The notes: a model not told the origin generated them from the letters alone. A stretch of 64,000 nt of DNA from Candidatus Mediterraneibacter merdipullorum (GCA_019117125.1 DXAL01000015.1:1-64000), one strand, 5' to 3'; positions 29,867 to 39,127 are shown, counted from the first letter of the stretch. Made by a program: numbers and translations.

Positions 29867-30537
29867 GCGGCTCCTCCGACGCGGTAACCCACACCGCGCA
29901 CTGTCTGGATAATCTCTCCTTTTTCTCCGAGCTTCTGGCGCAGGGTACGGATGTGGACGTCCACGGTCCTCGTCTCTCCGTCGAAATCATAGCCCCATAT
30001 CTCGGTCAGGAGCTGGTCCCTTGTCAGGACGATGCCCTGATTGCGCATCAGCTTTTCCAGGAGCTCGAACTCCTTGAGGGTGAGGGCGACTTCCTTTCCG
30101 TCCACCGTGACCTCATGCTTCTTCACATCCACATGGACGCCGGACGTCTCCATGTCCATCCGGTCCTCGGTCTTCCCGCTGCGGCGCAGGACCGCCTTGA
30201 TGCGGGAGACGAGCTCCATCATGCCGAAGGGCTTTGTCACGTAGTCGTCCGCCCCGGAATCCAGCCCCACGACTTTGTCATACTCAGAGCCTTTTGCCGT
30301 CACCATGATGACCGGGATTCCCTTTGTCCTGGACGAGGACTTCAGTTTTTTCAGAAGTTCCAGCCCGTCGTCTCCTGGGAGCATGATATCCAGCAGGATG
30401 AGCTCCGGCGTATCAAACGCCAGAGCCTCCATAAAAGCAGAACCGTCTGCGAAGCCTCTGGCTTTGAGCCCGGTCGTCTCCAATGTATATATCACAAGTT
30501 CACGGATGTTGTCGTCATCTTCCACGCAATATATCAT
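29863..30537 (-). CDS. phoP: PhoB/PhoP-type OmpR-family response regulator
   Basis: MIYCVEDDDNIRELVIYTLETTGL, LLDIMLPGDDG, winged-helix C-terminus LTRDQLLTEIWGYDFDGETRTVDVHIRTLRQKLG; start at internal M51. Confidence 0.92.
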   Translation of the reverse strand: MIYCVEDDDNIRELVIYTLETTGLKARGFADGSAFMEALAFDTPELILLDIMLPGDDGLELLKKLKSSSRTKGIPVIMVTAKGSEYDKVVGLDSGADDYVTKPFGMMELVSRIKAVLRRSGKTEDRMDMETSGVHVDVKKHEVTVDGKEVALTLKEFELLEKLMRNQGIVLTRDQLLTEIWGYDFDGETRTVDVHIRTLRQKLGEKGEIIQTVRGVGYRVGGAA

Positions 30538-30626
30538 CTCATCAGTTCTCCTTTGTCTGTAATCCCGCATGCTGCGGCAATCCGGTCCCCGCAGGAAACA
30601 GGATTCCCTGTCCCGCCTGACCGCTC

Positions 30627-31295
30627 TTAATCCTCGTGGACGAGCGCGCTGTCTTTGTGCACGCCTGTGATGGAGAATTCCACCCACTCGGCGATGTTGG
30701 TCGCATGGTCGCCGATACGCTCGAGATATTTGCTCACCATGATAAGGTCGAACGTCCTGCCGCCGTTTTCCCCCTTCTCTTCTTTGATGAACTGAATCAT
30801 CTCATCGCGCACCTGCTCGAAAAAGCTGTCGATGGCGTCGTCTGCTTCCATCACGTCCCGCGCCAGTTCCAAATCCCTGTTCACATAGGCGGTCACGCTG
30901 TTGCGCACCATCTTGCTGACTTCGGACGCCATCGTCCCGATGACATGGATTTCCTCCGACGCTGCGGCGCCTTTGGAAGAAATGATGATTTCGGCGATAT
31001 CCGCCGTCTGGTCGCCGATGCGCTCCATATCCGTTATCATCTTGAGCGCCGCGGAAATCCTCCTTAAGTCCCGTGCCACCGGCTGCTGCTGGAGCAGAAG
31101 CTTCAGGCACAGTCTCTCAATGTCCTTCTCGCACTGGTCGATTTCCTCGTCTTCCTCGATGACCTTTTTCGCCTGCTCGATGCTGCCGTCCTTGAGCGCC
31201 TGTGTCGCCTTGGCAATCGCTGTCTCGCAGAGTTCTCCCATATGTGTAAGCTGCCCATCGAGGGAATGCAGCTGTGCATCAAATCTGTTACGCAT
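30627..31295 (-). CDS. phoU: phosphate transport regulator PhoU
   Basis: MRNRFDAQLHSLDGQLTHMGELCETAIAKATQAL...VARDLRRISAALKMITDMERIGDQTADIAE...YLERIGDHATNIAEWVEF. Confidence 0.95.
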   Translation of the reverse strand: MRNRFDAQLHSLDGQLTHMGELCETAIAKATQALKDGSIEQAKKVIEEDEEIDQCEKDIERLCLKLLLQQQPVARDLRRISAALKMITDMERIGDQTADIAEIIISSKGAAASEEIHVIGTMASEVSKMVRNSVTAYVNRDLELARDVMEADDAIDSFFEQVRDEMIQFIKEEKGENGGRTFDLIMVSKYLERIGDHATNIAEWVEFSITGVHKDSALVHED

Positions 31296-31298
31296 GAT

Positions 31299-32048
31299 TT
31301 AACCGAACCTCCCTGTGATATAGTCTTCTGTCCGCTTGTCGGACGGGATGGAGAATAACTTCTCTGTGTCATTGTACTCTACGACTTCTCCAAGCAGGAA
31401 GAAAGCGGTATTATCGGATACACGCACTGCCTGCTGCATGTTATGTGTGACCATGACTATAGTATAGTCTTTTTTCAGCTCCATCGCAAGGTCCTCAATC
31501 TTGGAGGTGGAGATGGGGTCGAGAGCGGATGTGGGCTCATCCATCAGCAGCACTTCCGGCTCCACTGCCAGCGCTCTGGCGATGCAGAGTCTCTGCTGCT
31601 GGCCGCCGGACATGCCCAGGGCGCTCGTCTTTAACCGGTCCTTGCACTCATCCCAGATTGCGGCGTTGCGCAGGGATTTCTCCACGATGTCGTCCAGCTT
31701 CGCCTTGGAATGAACGCCGTGGGTCCTCGGTCCGAACGCGATATTGTCGTAGATGCTCATGGGGAACGGGTTCGGCTTCTGGAATACCATTCCCACTCTC
31801 TTTCTCAGCAGGTTCACATCCATGCCCTTGAAGATGTCCTCGCCATCCAGGAGGATTTCTCCTTCGATGCGGCAGCCTTCCACAAGGTCGTTCATCCGGT
31901 TGATGGACTTGAGGAGCGTAGATTTTCCGCATCCGGAAGGTCCGATAAATGCGGTAATCTTATTGGATTCAATCTCAAGATTTACGTCTTTGAGAGCCTT
32001 GAAGTCCCCGTAGTATAAATCCAGATTTTTGATACTTATCTTAGACAT
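31299..32048 (-). CDS. pstB: phosphate ABC transporter ATPase PstB
   Basis: [54 protein letters not shown]. Confidence 0.96.
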   Translation of the reverse strand: MSKISIKNLDLYYGDFKALKDVNLEIESNKITAFIGPSGCGKSTLLKSINRMNDLVEGCRIEGEILLDGEDIFKGMDVNLLRKRVGMVFQKPNPFPMSIYDNIAFGPRTHGVHSKAKLDDIVEKSLRNAAIWDECKDRLKTSALGMSGGQQQRLCIARALAVEPEVLLMDEPTSALDPISTSKIEDLAMELKKDYTIVMVTHNMQQAVRVSDNTAFFLLGEVVEYNDTEKLFSIPSDKRTEDYITGRFG

Positions 32049-32068
32049 TTCCTTTTCCTTTCTGCTTG

Positions 32069-32947
32069 TTACGCTTTCGTAAGTTTTCTCGCGATGACGC
32101 TTGACAGCGCGTTGATGCCCACTACAAGGACGAGCAGGATGACCGCCGTCGCATACGCCTGGTCCATGTAGAGCCCCTCACTGGAGAGGACGTACATGTG
32201 GAGCGCCAGGGTGCGCCCGGAACCCATAACGCTGTCGGGTATCTGCGCCACCGTTCCCGAAGTGTACATCAGCGCCGCCGTCTCTCCCACGATACGCCCG
32301 ATGGCGAGGATGACGCCTGCCAGGACGCCCGGGATGGCGGACGGGAGCACAATGCGGAACACCGTGCGCAGCTTGCCTGCGCCCAGCCCGAAGCTGCCTT
32401 CCCGGTAGGAATCCGGCACTGCCTTTAACGCCTCTTCTGTCGTCCGCATGATGAGCGGCAGAATCATGATGGCGATGGTGAAAGCTCCGGCGAGAAGGGA
32501 AAATCCCCAGCCCAGCGCATTGACGAAGAACAGCATACCGAACAGGCCGTACACGATGGACGGGATTCCGGAGAGCGTCTCTGTCGTCAGCCGGATGACT
32601 TCCACGAATTTATTCCCTCTCTTTGCGTACTCCACAAGGAAGATTGCGGAAAATATCCCGAACGGGACCGCGATGAGCAGGGACAGCAGCGTCATAACGA
32701 TGGTGTTGACGAAAGCCGGCACCACCGATGCGTTCTCGGAGCTGTACTCCAGCGAGAACAGGGACGGTGTGATGTGCGGAAAGCCGTTTATCAGGATGTA
32801 TGCGATAAGGAAAATCAGCACGGCGAAGGTGATGACCGATGCCAGCATCACCAGCAGCATGGTGATGAACGAACCCGGATGCTTCAGATACGTCCGGAAC
32901 TTATCGCCGATGGATGTCTTATTTGCCATTTCTCTGTGATTATTCAT
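32069..32947 (-). CDS. pstA: phosphate ABC transporter permease PstA
   Basis: [65 protein letters not shown]. Confidence 0.95.
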   Translation of the reverse strand: MNNHREMANKTSIGDKFRTYLKHPGSFITMLLVMLASVITFAVLIFLIAYILINGFPHITPSLFSLEYSSENASVVPAFVNTIVMTLLSLLIAVPFGIFSAIFLVEYAKRGNKFVEVIRLTTETLSGIPSIVYGLFGMLFFVNALGWGFSLLAGAFTIAIMILPLIMRTTEEALKAVPDSYREGSFGLGAGKLRTVFRIVLPSAIPGVLAGVILAIGRIVGETAALMYTSGTVAQIPDSVMGSGRTLALHMYVLSSEGLYMDQAYATAVILLVLVVGINALSSVIARKLTKA

Positions 32948-33833
32948 GGTCCGCCCCCCTCTTGAGCAGCGCTACGCTGAAATTGATGATGAGGATGAAC
33001 ACGAACAGGACCACGCCCGTCGCGATGAGGGCTTCCCTGTGGAGTCCCGTCGCATAGCCCATCTCGATGACGATGTTTCCGGTCAGGGTGCGGATGCCGT
33101 CCAGCATGCTCCCTGTCAGTCTCGCCTGGTTCCCGACAATCATGATGACCGCCATGGTCTCGCCGATGGCGCGTCCGATGCCCAGCACGATGCCGGCGAT
33201 GACGCCGGACTTGGCAGCCGGGATGATGACCCGGAAGATGCTCCGCTCTTTGGTCGCGCCCAGGGCGAGCGAACCTTCATAATAATGAGACGGAACTGCC
33301 CGCATGGCGCTCTCCGTCGTGCCGATGATAGTCGGCAGGATCATCATGCCGAGGATAAGGGAAGCCGTCAGGATGCTGTTTCCGTTTCCGGGCTTCTGCA
33401 CCAGCCCTGCTTTATATAATGCGGTCCCGAACTCGCGTATCAGCGGAACGACAACGACCAGACCGAAGAAACCGTAGATAACGGACGGAATCCCGGCAAG
33501 GAGCTCTGTCGCAGCCTTCAGCGGTTTGTAAATCTGCTTCGGGCAGTACATCGCCATGAAGACAGACGTCAGGATGCCGATGGGGACTCCGAAGATGATG
33601 GCTCCCGCCGTCACGTAAAGGCTTCCCACAATCATCGGCAGGATGCCGAACTGTTCGCTGTTCGGACGCCAGATGTCGCCTGTGATAAATTTTACAAATC
33701 CAATCTCTCTCATTGCAGGGATGCCGTTTGCGAACAGGAATACGCAGATGAGCGCTACCGCCAGCACGGATGCGCACGCTGCCACGAAAAAGACTCCCTG
33801 CATGAATTTTTCAGTCCATGCTTTCGATTTCAT
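32940..33833 (-). CDS. pstC: phosphate ABC transporter permease PstC
   Basis: LLAGIPSVIYGFFGLVVVVPLIRE, TTESAMRAVPSHYYEGSLALGATKERSIFRVIIPAAKSG; start at internal M20, since the upstream codons form a stem-loop. Confidence 0.95.
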   Translation of the reverse strand: MKSKAWTEKFMQGVFFVAACASVLAVALICVFLFANGIPAMREIGFVKFITGDIWRPNSEQFGILPMIVGSLYVTAGAIIFGVPIGILTSVFMAMYCPKQIYKPLKAATELLAGIPSVIYGFFGLVVVVPLIREFGTALYKAGLVQKPGNGNSILTASLILGMMILPTIIGTTESAMRAVPSHYYEGSLALGATKERSIFRVIIPAAKSGVIAGIVLGIGRAIGETMAVIMIVGNQARLTGSMLDGIRTLTGNIVIEMGYATGLHREALIATGVVLFVFILIINFSVALLKRGADHE

Positions 33834-33845
33834 TTTTTTCTCCCG

Positions 33846-33881
33846 ATGAGCCGGGCAGATCAGTCTCTCCGCCCGGCTCAT
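33846..33881 (-). promoter_or_regulatory. intercistronic stem-loop between pstS and pstC
   Basis: atgagccgggc-agatcagtctctcc-gcccggctcat, perfect 11-bp stem. Confidence 0.7.
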
Positions 33882-33948
33882 GATTTTCAAGTGAACATTT
33901 TCTCATCCGGAAATGTTTCGATTCTGTTTTCTGTCCTGCGCTGCCAGA

Positions 33949-34890
33949 TTAGATGGCATCCCATGTAGCGACTTCGCCGAGGTAGATGCTCTTTACCTGG
34001 TCAGATGTCAGATCCTCTGTCGGGTTGTCCTGGTTCACGATGACTGCGATTCCGTCTGTCGCGATAACCGTGCCCTCAAGCTCTGCGGACTCTTCCTCTT
34101 TCAGCTCTCTGGATGCCATACCGATGTCATAGCTTCCCTCGATTGCGGATGTCATACCTGTTGTAGAATCAGATGTCTGGAGCTCGATGGATGCGTTCGG
34201 GTTTACCTCTGCATAAGCCTCGATGAGTTTCTCCATCAGCGGTGATACAGAAGAGGAACCGCCTACGACACAGCTTCCTTCCGGAGCCTCGCCTGCATAA
34301 GCCTCTACGTCAGATACCGGGATGTATCCCTCGCCTGCGACAACTTCCTGTCCCTCTGTGCTCATGATGAATGCCATGAAGTCTGCTGCCACTGCGTTGT
34401 CAGAATCCGGTTTTACCGCTACGTTGAACGGTCTGGATACTTTGTAGGAACCGTTCTCGATGTTCTCTGCCGTCGCCTCTGCTCCGTCAATCTTTGCTGC
34501 CTTTACAAGAGACTCGTCAAGAGAACCAAGAGAGATGTATCCGATTGCGTATTCGTTCTCAGATACCGTCGTCATCATAACGGATGTGCTGTTTGTCACC
34601 TGAGCGTCCAGGGTCGTCATATCGTTGTCTTCTTCATCTACCACTCCGAACAGCTCTGTGAAAGCTCCTCTCGTTCCTGAACCTTCCTCACGGGATACGA
34701 CGGTGATGGCGTTTGCTGCGTCCCAGCTTCCGGAAGCCTCTGCGCCGCCTTCTTCTGTGCCTTCTGTGCTTTCTTCTGCTGCTGCATCGGCGCCCTCTCC
34801 TGATTCCTCAGAACCGCCGCCGCATCCGACAGCCATAGCCGCTACCATAGATACTGTTGCCAATACTGCGATAAACTTTTTCATTTTCAT
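33949..34890 (-). CDS. pstS: phosphate-binding lipoprotein PstS with circularly permuted domain order
   Basis: Lipobox VGC; TVVSREEGSGTRGAF near the N-terminus and VVGGSSSVSPLMEKL...DLTSDQVKSIYLGEVATWDAI at the C-terminus, the reverse of canonical PstS order; precedes pstCAB. Confidence 0.93.
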   Translation of the reverse strand: MKMKKFIAVLATVSMVAAMAVGCGGGSEESGEGADAAAEESTEGTEEGGAEASGSWDAANAITVVSREEGSGTRGAFTELFGVVDEEDNDMTTLDAQVTNSTSVMMTTVSENEYAIGYISLGSLDESLVKAAKIDGAEATAENIENGSYKVSRPFNVAVKPDSDNAVAADFMAFIMSTEGQEVVAGEGYIPVSDVEAYAGEAPEGSCVVGGSSSVSPLMEKLIEAYAEVNPNASIELQTSDSTTGMTSAIEGSYDIGMASRELKEEESAELEGTVIATDGIAVIVNQDNPTEDLTSDQVKSIYLGEVATWDAI

Positions 34891-35006
34891 CTTTGATAAT
34901 CTCCTTTTTTTCATTCAGATTATTATGTACCGCGCATCTTCTTTCTATTCGATGCGCCGCCGCGGAGCGTTCTCTTCCGTCGACGCTATCCATCATAAAA
35001 GAGAAA

Positions 35007-35046
35007 TGTAAAATGTAAAATCAGGCTTATGTTAAATCTGTGTAAA
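35007..35046 (-). promoter_or_regulatory. candidate Pho-box cluster upstream of pstS
   Basis: Minus strand tttaca-cagat-ttaaca-(10 nt)-tttaca-t-tttaca; TT(A/T)ACA-type repeats, two in 11-bp register. Confidence 0.45.
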
Positions 35047-35054
35047 GTCGAAAA

Positions 35055-35093
35055 AAGCCCTGATCTGCGCTGTTTTTCGCAAATCAGAGCTTG
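35055..35093. terminator. terminator downstream of phnX
   Basis: aagccctgatctgcg-ctgttttt-cgcaaatcagagctt. Confidence 0.7.
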
Positions 35094-35103
35094 TACGTCC
35101 CGT

Positions 35104-35877
35104 CTATCCCAGCAGGAACTGCCCCATATCTTCTATCGTATAAAAGACTTTGTCCGCCCCCGCGTCCAGGAACCGTTCGGCGACTTCCCGGCATCTTGCC
35201 GCCTGTTCTTCCTCTCCGAGCGCTTCGTACTCTTCCTGTGTCAGTCCCATCTCGGAACTTCCGATGACAATGCCTGCGGACCAGACGCCTGCGTTCTTCC
35301 CTTCTTTGATATCCGATACCGTATCCCCGACTTTCAGGACCCGGCGCACCTTCTTGATATCCAGTGCTTCCATGTTGCGGAATATCATATACGGATACGG
35401 GCGTCCCTTCTGCCCCGCCGCGTCCGGGCTGAACCAGACGTCCGGCTCATATCCCTGCGCCTTCGCCGCCGGCACGACAATCTCCATCATCTTATCGTTA
35501 TACCCTGTGGTGGAGCCAATCTTAATGCCGTGTCTTCTCAGCCGGTTTACCGTCTCCGCCACGCCGGGCTTCACACCACAGTACTCCGGCAGGATGCTTA
35601 AGAGCTTTTCCTCAAAGATAGCATAGAGCGCCCGGGCTTCTTCCTCCCCCGGCTCTGTTCCGTATTTTTCTCTCCAGAGGTCCCGGATGCGCTCCATCTT
35701 CAGCATCGTGCGGATATGGTCGATTTCCAGCATGCCCATGGGCTTTCTCACTTCCTCTATCGTCGGCTCGATGCCGTACTGTCGGAATACTTCCAGAAAT
35801 GCCCTTACCGGAGCCATGCACCCATAGTCCACGGTCGTTCCCGCCCAGTCAAATATCACTGCCTTAATCTTCTTCAT
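35104..35877 (-). CDS. phnX: phosphonoacetaldehyde hydrolase
   Basis: MKKIKAVIFDWAGTTVDYGCMAPVRAFLEVF, YCGVKPGVAETVNRLRRHGIKIGSTTGYNDKMM, KVGDTVSDIKEGKNAGVWSAGIVIGSSEMG. Confidence 0.93.
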   Translation of the reverse strand: MKKIKAVIFDWAGTTVDYGCMAPVRAFLEVFRQYGIEPTIEEVRKPMGMLEIDHIRTMLKMERIRDLWREKYGTEPGEEEARALYAIFEEKLLSILPEYCGVKPGVAETVNRLRRHGIKIGSTTGYNDKMMEIVVPAAKAQGYEPDVWFSPDAAGQKGRPYPYMIFRNMEALDIKKVRRVLKVGDTVSDIKEGKNAGVWSAGIVIGSSEMGLTQEEYEALGEEEQAARCREVAERFLDAGADKVFYTIEDMGQFLLG

Positions 35878-36460
35878 GATTATACTCCTCCAGAAATTCC
35901 CTGATAATCGCACACACTTTCTCTATGTCTTCCCGGTATATCTCTCCGATATTGCCGATGCGGAAGGTGCCGCCTCCGTCACCTTGCCCGGATAGATGGC
36001 ATATCCCCTGTCCTTGATGTAATGATACATCTGCGAAAAAGTAAAGCGGCATTTCTCCGGATAGTAGAACGTCGTGATGATGGGACCCTGGTGCGCGCTG
36101 TCGATATACGGGCGTATTCCCATCTCTCCCAGCTTTTCAATGAGCAGACGGTTGTTGCCGATATACCGCCGGGTCCGCGCCTCGATGCCGCCTTCTTCCC
36201 GCAGCTCCTTCATCGCCTGGGCGAACGCCAGCACCACATGGGTCGGGGATGTGAACCGCCACTTCCCGTCCGCTTCCATGCATTAGGACCACGGTGTACT
36301 CTTTCTCCGATACATGCGCCAGTTCCAGAAGCCCTTTGCGTATCTCCTGGGTAATCTGCTTGTAGTCGTCATCCCAGGTGCAGTGGTCAAAAAGCATCTG
36401 CTGCTTCACCGTATCCGTCGTGGTGAGCGGTCCCGGTGTGAGAAGTTTATATGTTTTCAT
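35864..36460 (-). pseudogene. phnW: 2-aminoethylphosphonate-pyruvate transaminase, disrupted by internal deletion and frameshift
   Basis: N-terminus [60 protein letters not shown], then a jump (~36281) to [26 protein letters not shown]...KVTEA in another frame, and a second shift near 35966 to TFRIGNIGEIYREDIEKVCAIIREFLEEYNHEED. Confidence 0.9.
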
Positions 36461-36550
36461 TTCTGTTTCCTCTTTCCTGCGTTTTGATTCTCTCTGTTTT
36501 TCCTGTCTTTGTTTTTCCTGTCTCTGCTTTTTTCTCCGTTCCCTGACGGC

Positions 36551-37579
36551 TTACAGTCCTGCCGCTTCCTTTGCCGCCTCGGAGACTGCCTGATGCTGCT
36601 CCAGCAGGTCTACCGTCAGCTTCTCCGGGAACACTTTCGGGTTCGCGGATTTGTTCGCCGCGTCTGTGGACTCTCCGTTGTACAGCGCGTTCGGATAGTA
36701 GGACTGCCGTTCTTCCCGTCCGTTCTCAATGATGCACTGCGCCATCTCCATTGCCAGCGGATTGGCATCCTCTCCCTTGTCAATAACTGCCACGGACTCG
36801 GTCAGGCTGAAATTGCCCTCCGCCGGGTCGATATAGTCGATGGGAAGTCCATCCGCCTTGTCCGCAACCGCCTGCTGCCGGAGTCCGAACCCGATGGCCA
36901 CCTCACCGGCGCGCACTTTCTTCAGCGGTGCGGAGCCGGAATCTTCCAGATGGTCGCCCACATTCTCATAGATGCCTGCCAGCACGTCCTGCGCCCCGTC
37001 CTCGCCGTATTCGGATACAAGCGCCTGTATCAGAAGCCACGCCGTAGAGGACGCTGCGATATCTGTCACCGAGACATATCCCTTGTACGCCGGGTCCGCC
37101 AGGTCCGCGATGGACTCCGGCATGGAAAGCCCGTTTTCTTCCATCATCTCGGTATTGACGATGATGGTCCCTTCCTGGGAGGTAATGGGCGCACAGTAGG
37201 GCTCGAACGCATCGATGGTGTCCACGTCAAAGCTCAGGTCTGTAAACATGCTGTTCTGCTCCTGGGCGCTCTCCACATAGAAGGTGCTCATCGTCACCAT
37301 GTCCGCCTCGATGTCCGTCCCCTCAGCCAGCAGCTTGCCGCCCAGCTCGGACGTTCCGAACGTCTGGAACATGTACTGTCCCTCGTAGCCGTTGCTGTCC
37401 AGCGCGTTCTCCATCGCGGTGATGGCTTCCTCATCTGCATTGGAATAGATGATGACCTGCTCATCCGACGAGCCGGTATCGCACCCGGTAAGTCCCAGTC
37501 CTGTCACAGCCACTGCCGCTGCGAGCGTCAGTGACGCCGCACGTTTTACATTCCCTTTTTTCATGTTCATCTTTTTCAT
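36551..37579 (-). CDS. Fe3+/2-AEP-type ABC transporter substrate-binding lipoprotein
   Basis: Lipobox TGC; VIIYSNADEEAITAMENAL, intact ~340-aa type 2 binding-protein fold; located with phnW/phnX. Confidence 0.85.
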   Translation of the reverse strand: MKKMNMKKGNVKRAASLTLAAAVAVTGLGLTGCDTGSSDEQVIIYSNADEEAITAMENALDSNGYEGQYMFQTFGTSELGGKLLAEGTDIEADMVTMSTFYVESAQEQNSMFTDLSFDVDTIDAFEPYCAPITSQEGTIIVNTEMMEENGLSMPESIADLADPAYKGYVSVTDIAASSTAWLLIQALVSEYGEDGAQDVLAGIYENVGDHLEDSGSAPLKKVRAGEVAIGFGLRQQAVADKADGLPIDYIDPAEGNFSLTESVAVIDKGEDANPLAMEMAQCIIENGREERQSYYPNALYNGESTDAANKSANPKVFPEKLTVDLLEQHQAVSEAAKEAAGL

Positions 37580-38250
37580 GATTTGCCTGTTCCTGAAGCT
37601 GTCCGGCGAACAGCGTAAAGATATTGTTCTTCTTTATCTCGAGCTGGTTCAGGATGAATTTTCCGGTTGGTGGATGATTTCCTCCGGACGGGCAAACTGT
37701 GCAATCTTTCCTTCGTTGATGATCATCACCCGGTCCGAGAGCGTCAGTGCCTCTTCCAGGTCGTGGGTCACGATGATGGTTGTCAGGTGGTACTCTCTCG
37801 CGATGGTCCGGATGCGGTCCTTAATGGACTCCTTTATGACGCCGTCCAGCGCGCTCAACGGCTCGTCGAGCAGCAGTATCTTCGGCTTCATGACCATGGT
37901 CCTTGCAAGGGCGACCCTCTGCTTCTGACCGCCGGAGAGCTGTCCGATGCGCTTGCTCAGGTGCTCTTCCAGACCGAGCAGGCTGATGAGTTCTTCCACT
38001 TCTTCTCTGGAAGAGATTTCCGGCTTGTTCCTCAATCCGTATGTAATATTCTGATATACGTTCAGGTTCGGGAAGAGCGCGTAATCCTGAAATACAATAT
38101 TGAAGCCGCGCTTTTCCATCGGCACGTCCGTAATATCTTCGCCCTGATAGAGAATCTGTCCGCCGTCCGAATCGACGATGCCCAGTATCAGATTTAGAAG
38201 CGTCGTCTTGCCGCAGCTTTTCCGCCGCCGCATGAGCAATTATACCTGCG
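37580..38250 (-). pseudogene. ABC transporter ATPase of the phosphonate locus, N-terminally truncated and frameshifted near the C-terminus
   Basis: Begins at a degenerate Walker A (..RRRKSCGKTTLLNLI), retains LSGGQKQRVALART, ends PENSS*; the +1 frame continues FILNQLEIKKNNIFTLFAGQLQEQ. Confidence 0.8.
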
Positions 38251-38281
38251 CTGCTCCGTGCGTTTCTATCAGAAAAAAATC

Positions 38282-38319
38282 AAGCCTCTGTAAAGGAAAT
38301 GTAAACTTTACAGAGGCTT
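38282..38319 (-). terminator. terminator after the RpiR-family pseudogene
   Basis: aagcctctgtaaag-gaaatgtaaa-ctttacagaggctt, 14-bp perfect stem followed on the minus strand by gattttttt. Confidence 0.75.
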
Positions 38320-38343
38320 AACATACGTTAAGATGTAGATTTT

Positions 38344-39127
38344 CTACGTCTGGCGGTCATACGCTTTTCTGCGCACCACCTTCTCGCATTTGTTCAGTTG
38401 TTCCACATAGTATCCGTAATCCGAAGAAATCAGACCCATATATATCATATCCACAATCAGAATCTGAGACGCCCGTGAGAAAATGGCATTTCCATAGAAA
38501 TGCTGCTCCTGGCTGGTGCAGATGAGGATGTCCGCGTGCCGGCTGATAGGCGACCTGCGGAAATTTGTGATAGCAACGGTCATCGCCCCGGCATGCTTCG
38601 CCGCTTTCAGGGCATCCACCGTATCCCTGGATTCATCGGAATAGGAAATACCCACCGCCACATCCTGCTCCGTCAGCCTCGCCGCCGTAATCTGCTGCAG
38701 ATAGCAGTCCGTAAAATACCGGCACGGCAGACCGAGGTAGGACAGCTTCGTCATCAGGTCCACCGCAGCGGCTTCCGAATTCTCCACGCTGTAGATGTCG
38801 ATAAAACGGGATATCGTCCAGCCGGGTGTCCTCTTCCAGCGTATACCCGTACATGAGCTGGTCCTTCCCGCCGGTATCTTCCTTCTTCTCTGCCTTTGCA
38901 AGCTCTGCCACGAGCCGGTACCGGAACTCCCGGTATCCGTCGTATCCAAGCGCCTTGAGCATGCGCAGCACCGTGGGCTGGCTGACGCCCGCCTCCTGCG
39001 CCAGACGGTCGAGTGATAAATCCGGCACAAGCTCCATGTGCTCCAGGATATAGTCCGCCGCCTGCTTCTCCGATTTCCTTAAGTCCGCATATCCGGCTTC
39101 CAGCTGTATCGCAATCTCATTTTTCAT
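38344..39127 (-). pseudogene. RpiR-family regulator (HTH plus SIS), internal deletion/frameshift
   Basis: HTH part MKNEIAIQLEAGYADLRKSEKQAADYILEHMELVPDLSLDRLAQEAGVSQPTVLRMLKALGYDGYREFRYRL in one frame; SIS part FIDIYSVENSEAAAVDLMTKLSYLGLPCRYFTDCYLQQITAARL...ISYSDESRDTVDALK in another; break near 38800. Confidence 0.85.

Noticed and set aside
28130-29887. 585-aa plus-strand ORF
   Set aside because: Antisense shadow of phoR and the end of glgD; no recognisable domain.
38282-38319. tgtaaa-ggaaa-tgtaaa (11-bp spaced) looked like a Pho box upstream of the phosphonate ATPase gene
   Set aside because: Both repeats fall in a perfect 14-bp inverted repeat followed by a T-tract, so an intrinsic terminator after the RpiR pseudogene explains the sequence more simply; a dual role cannot be excluded.
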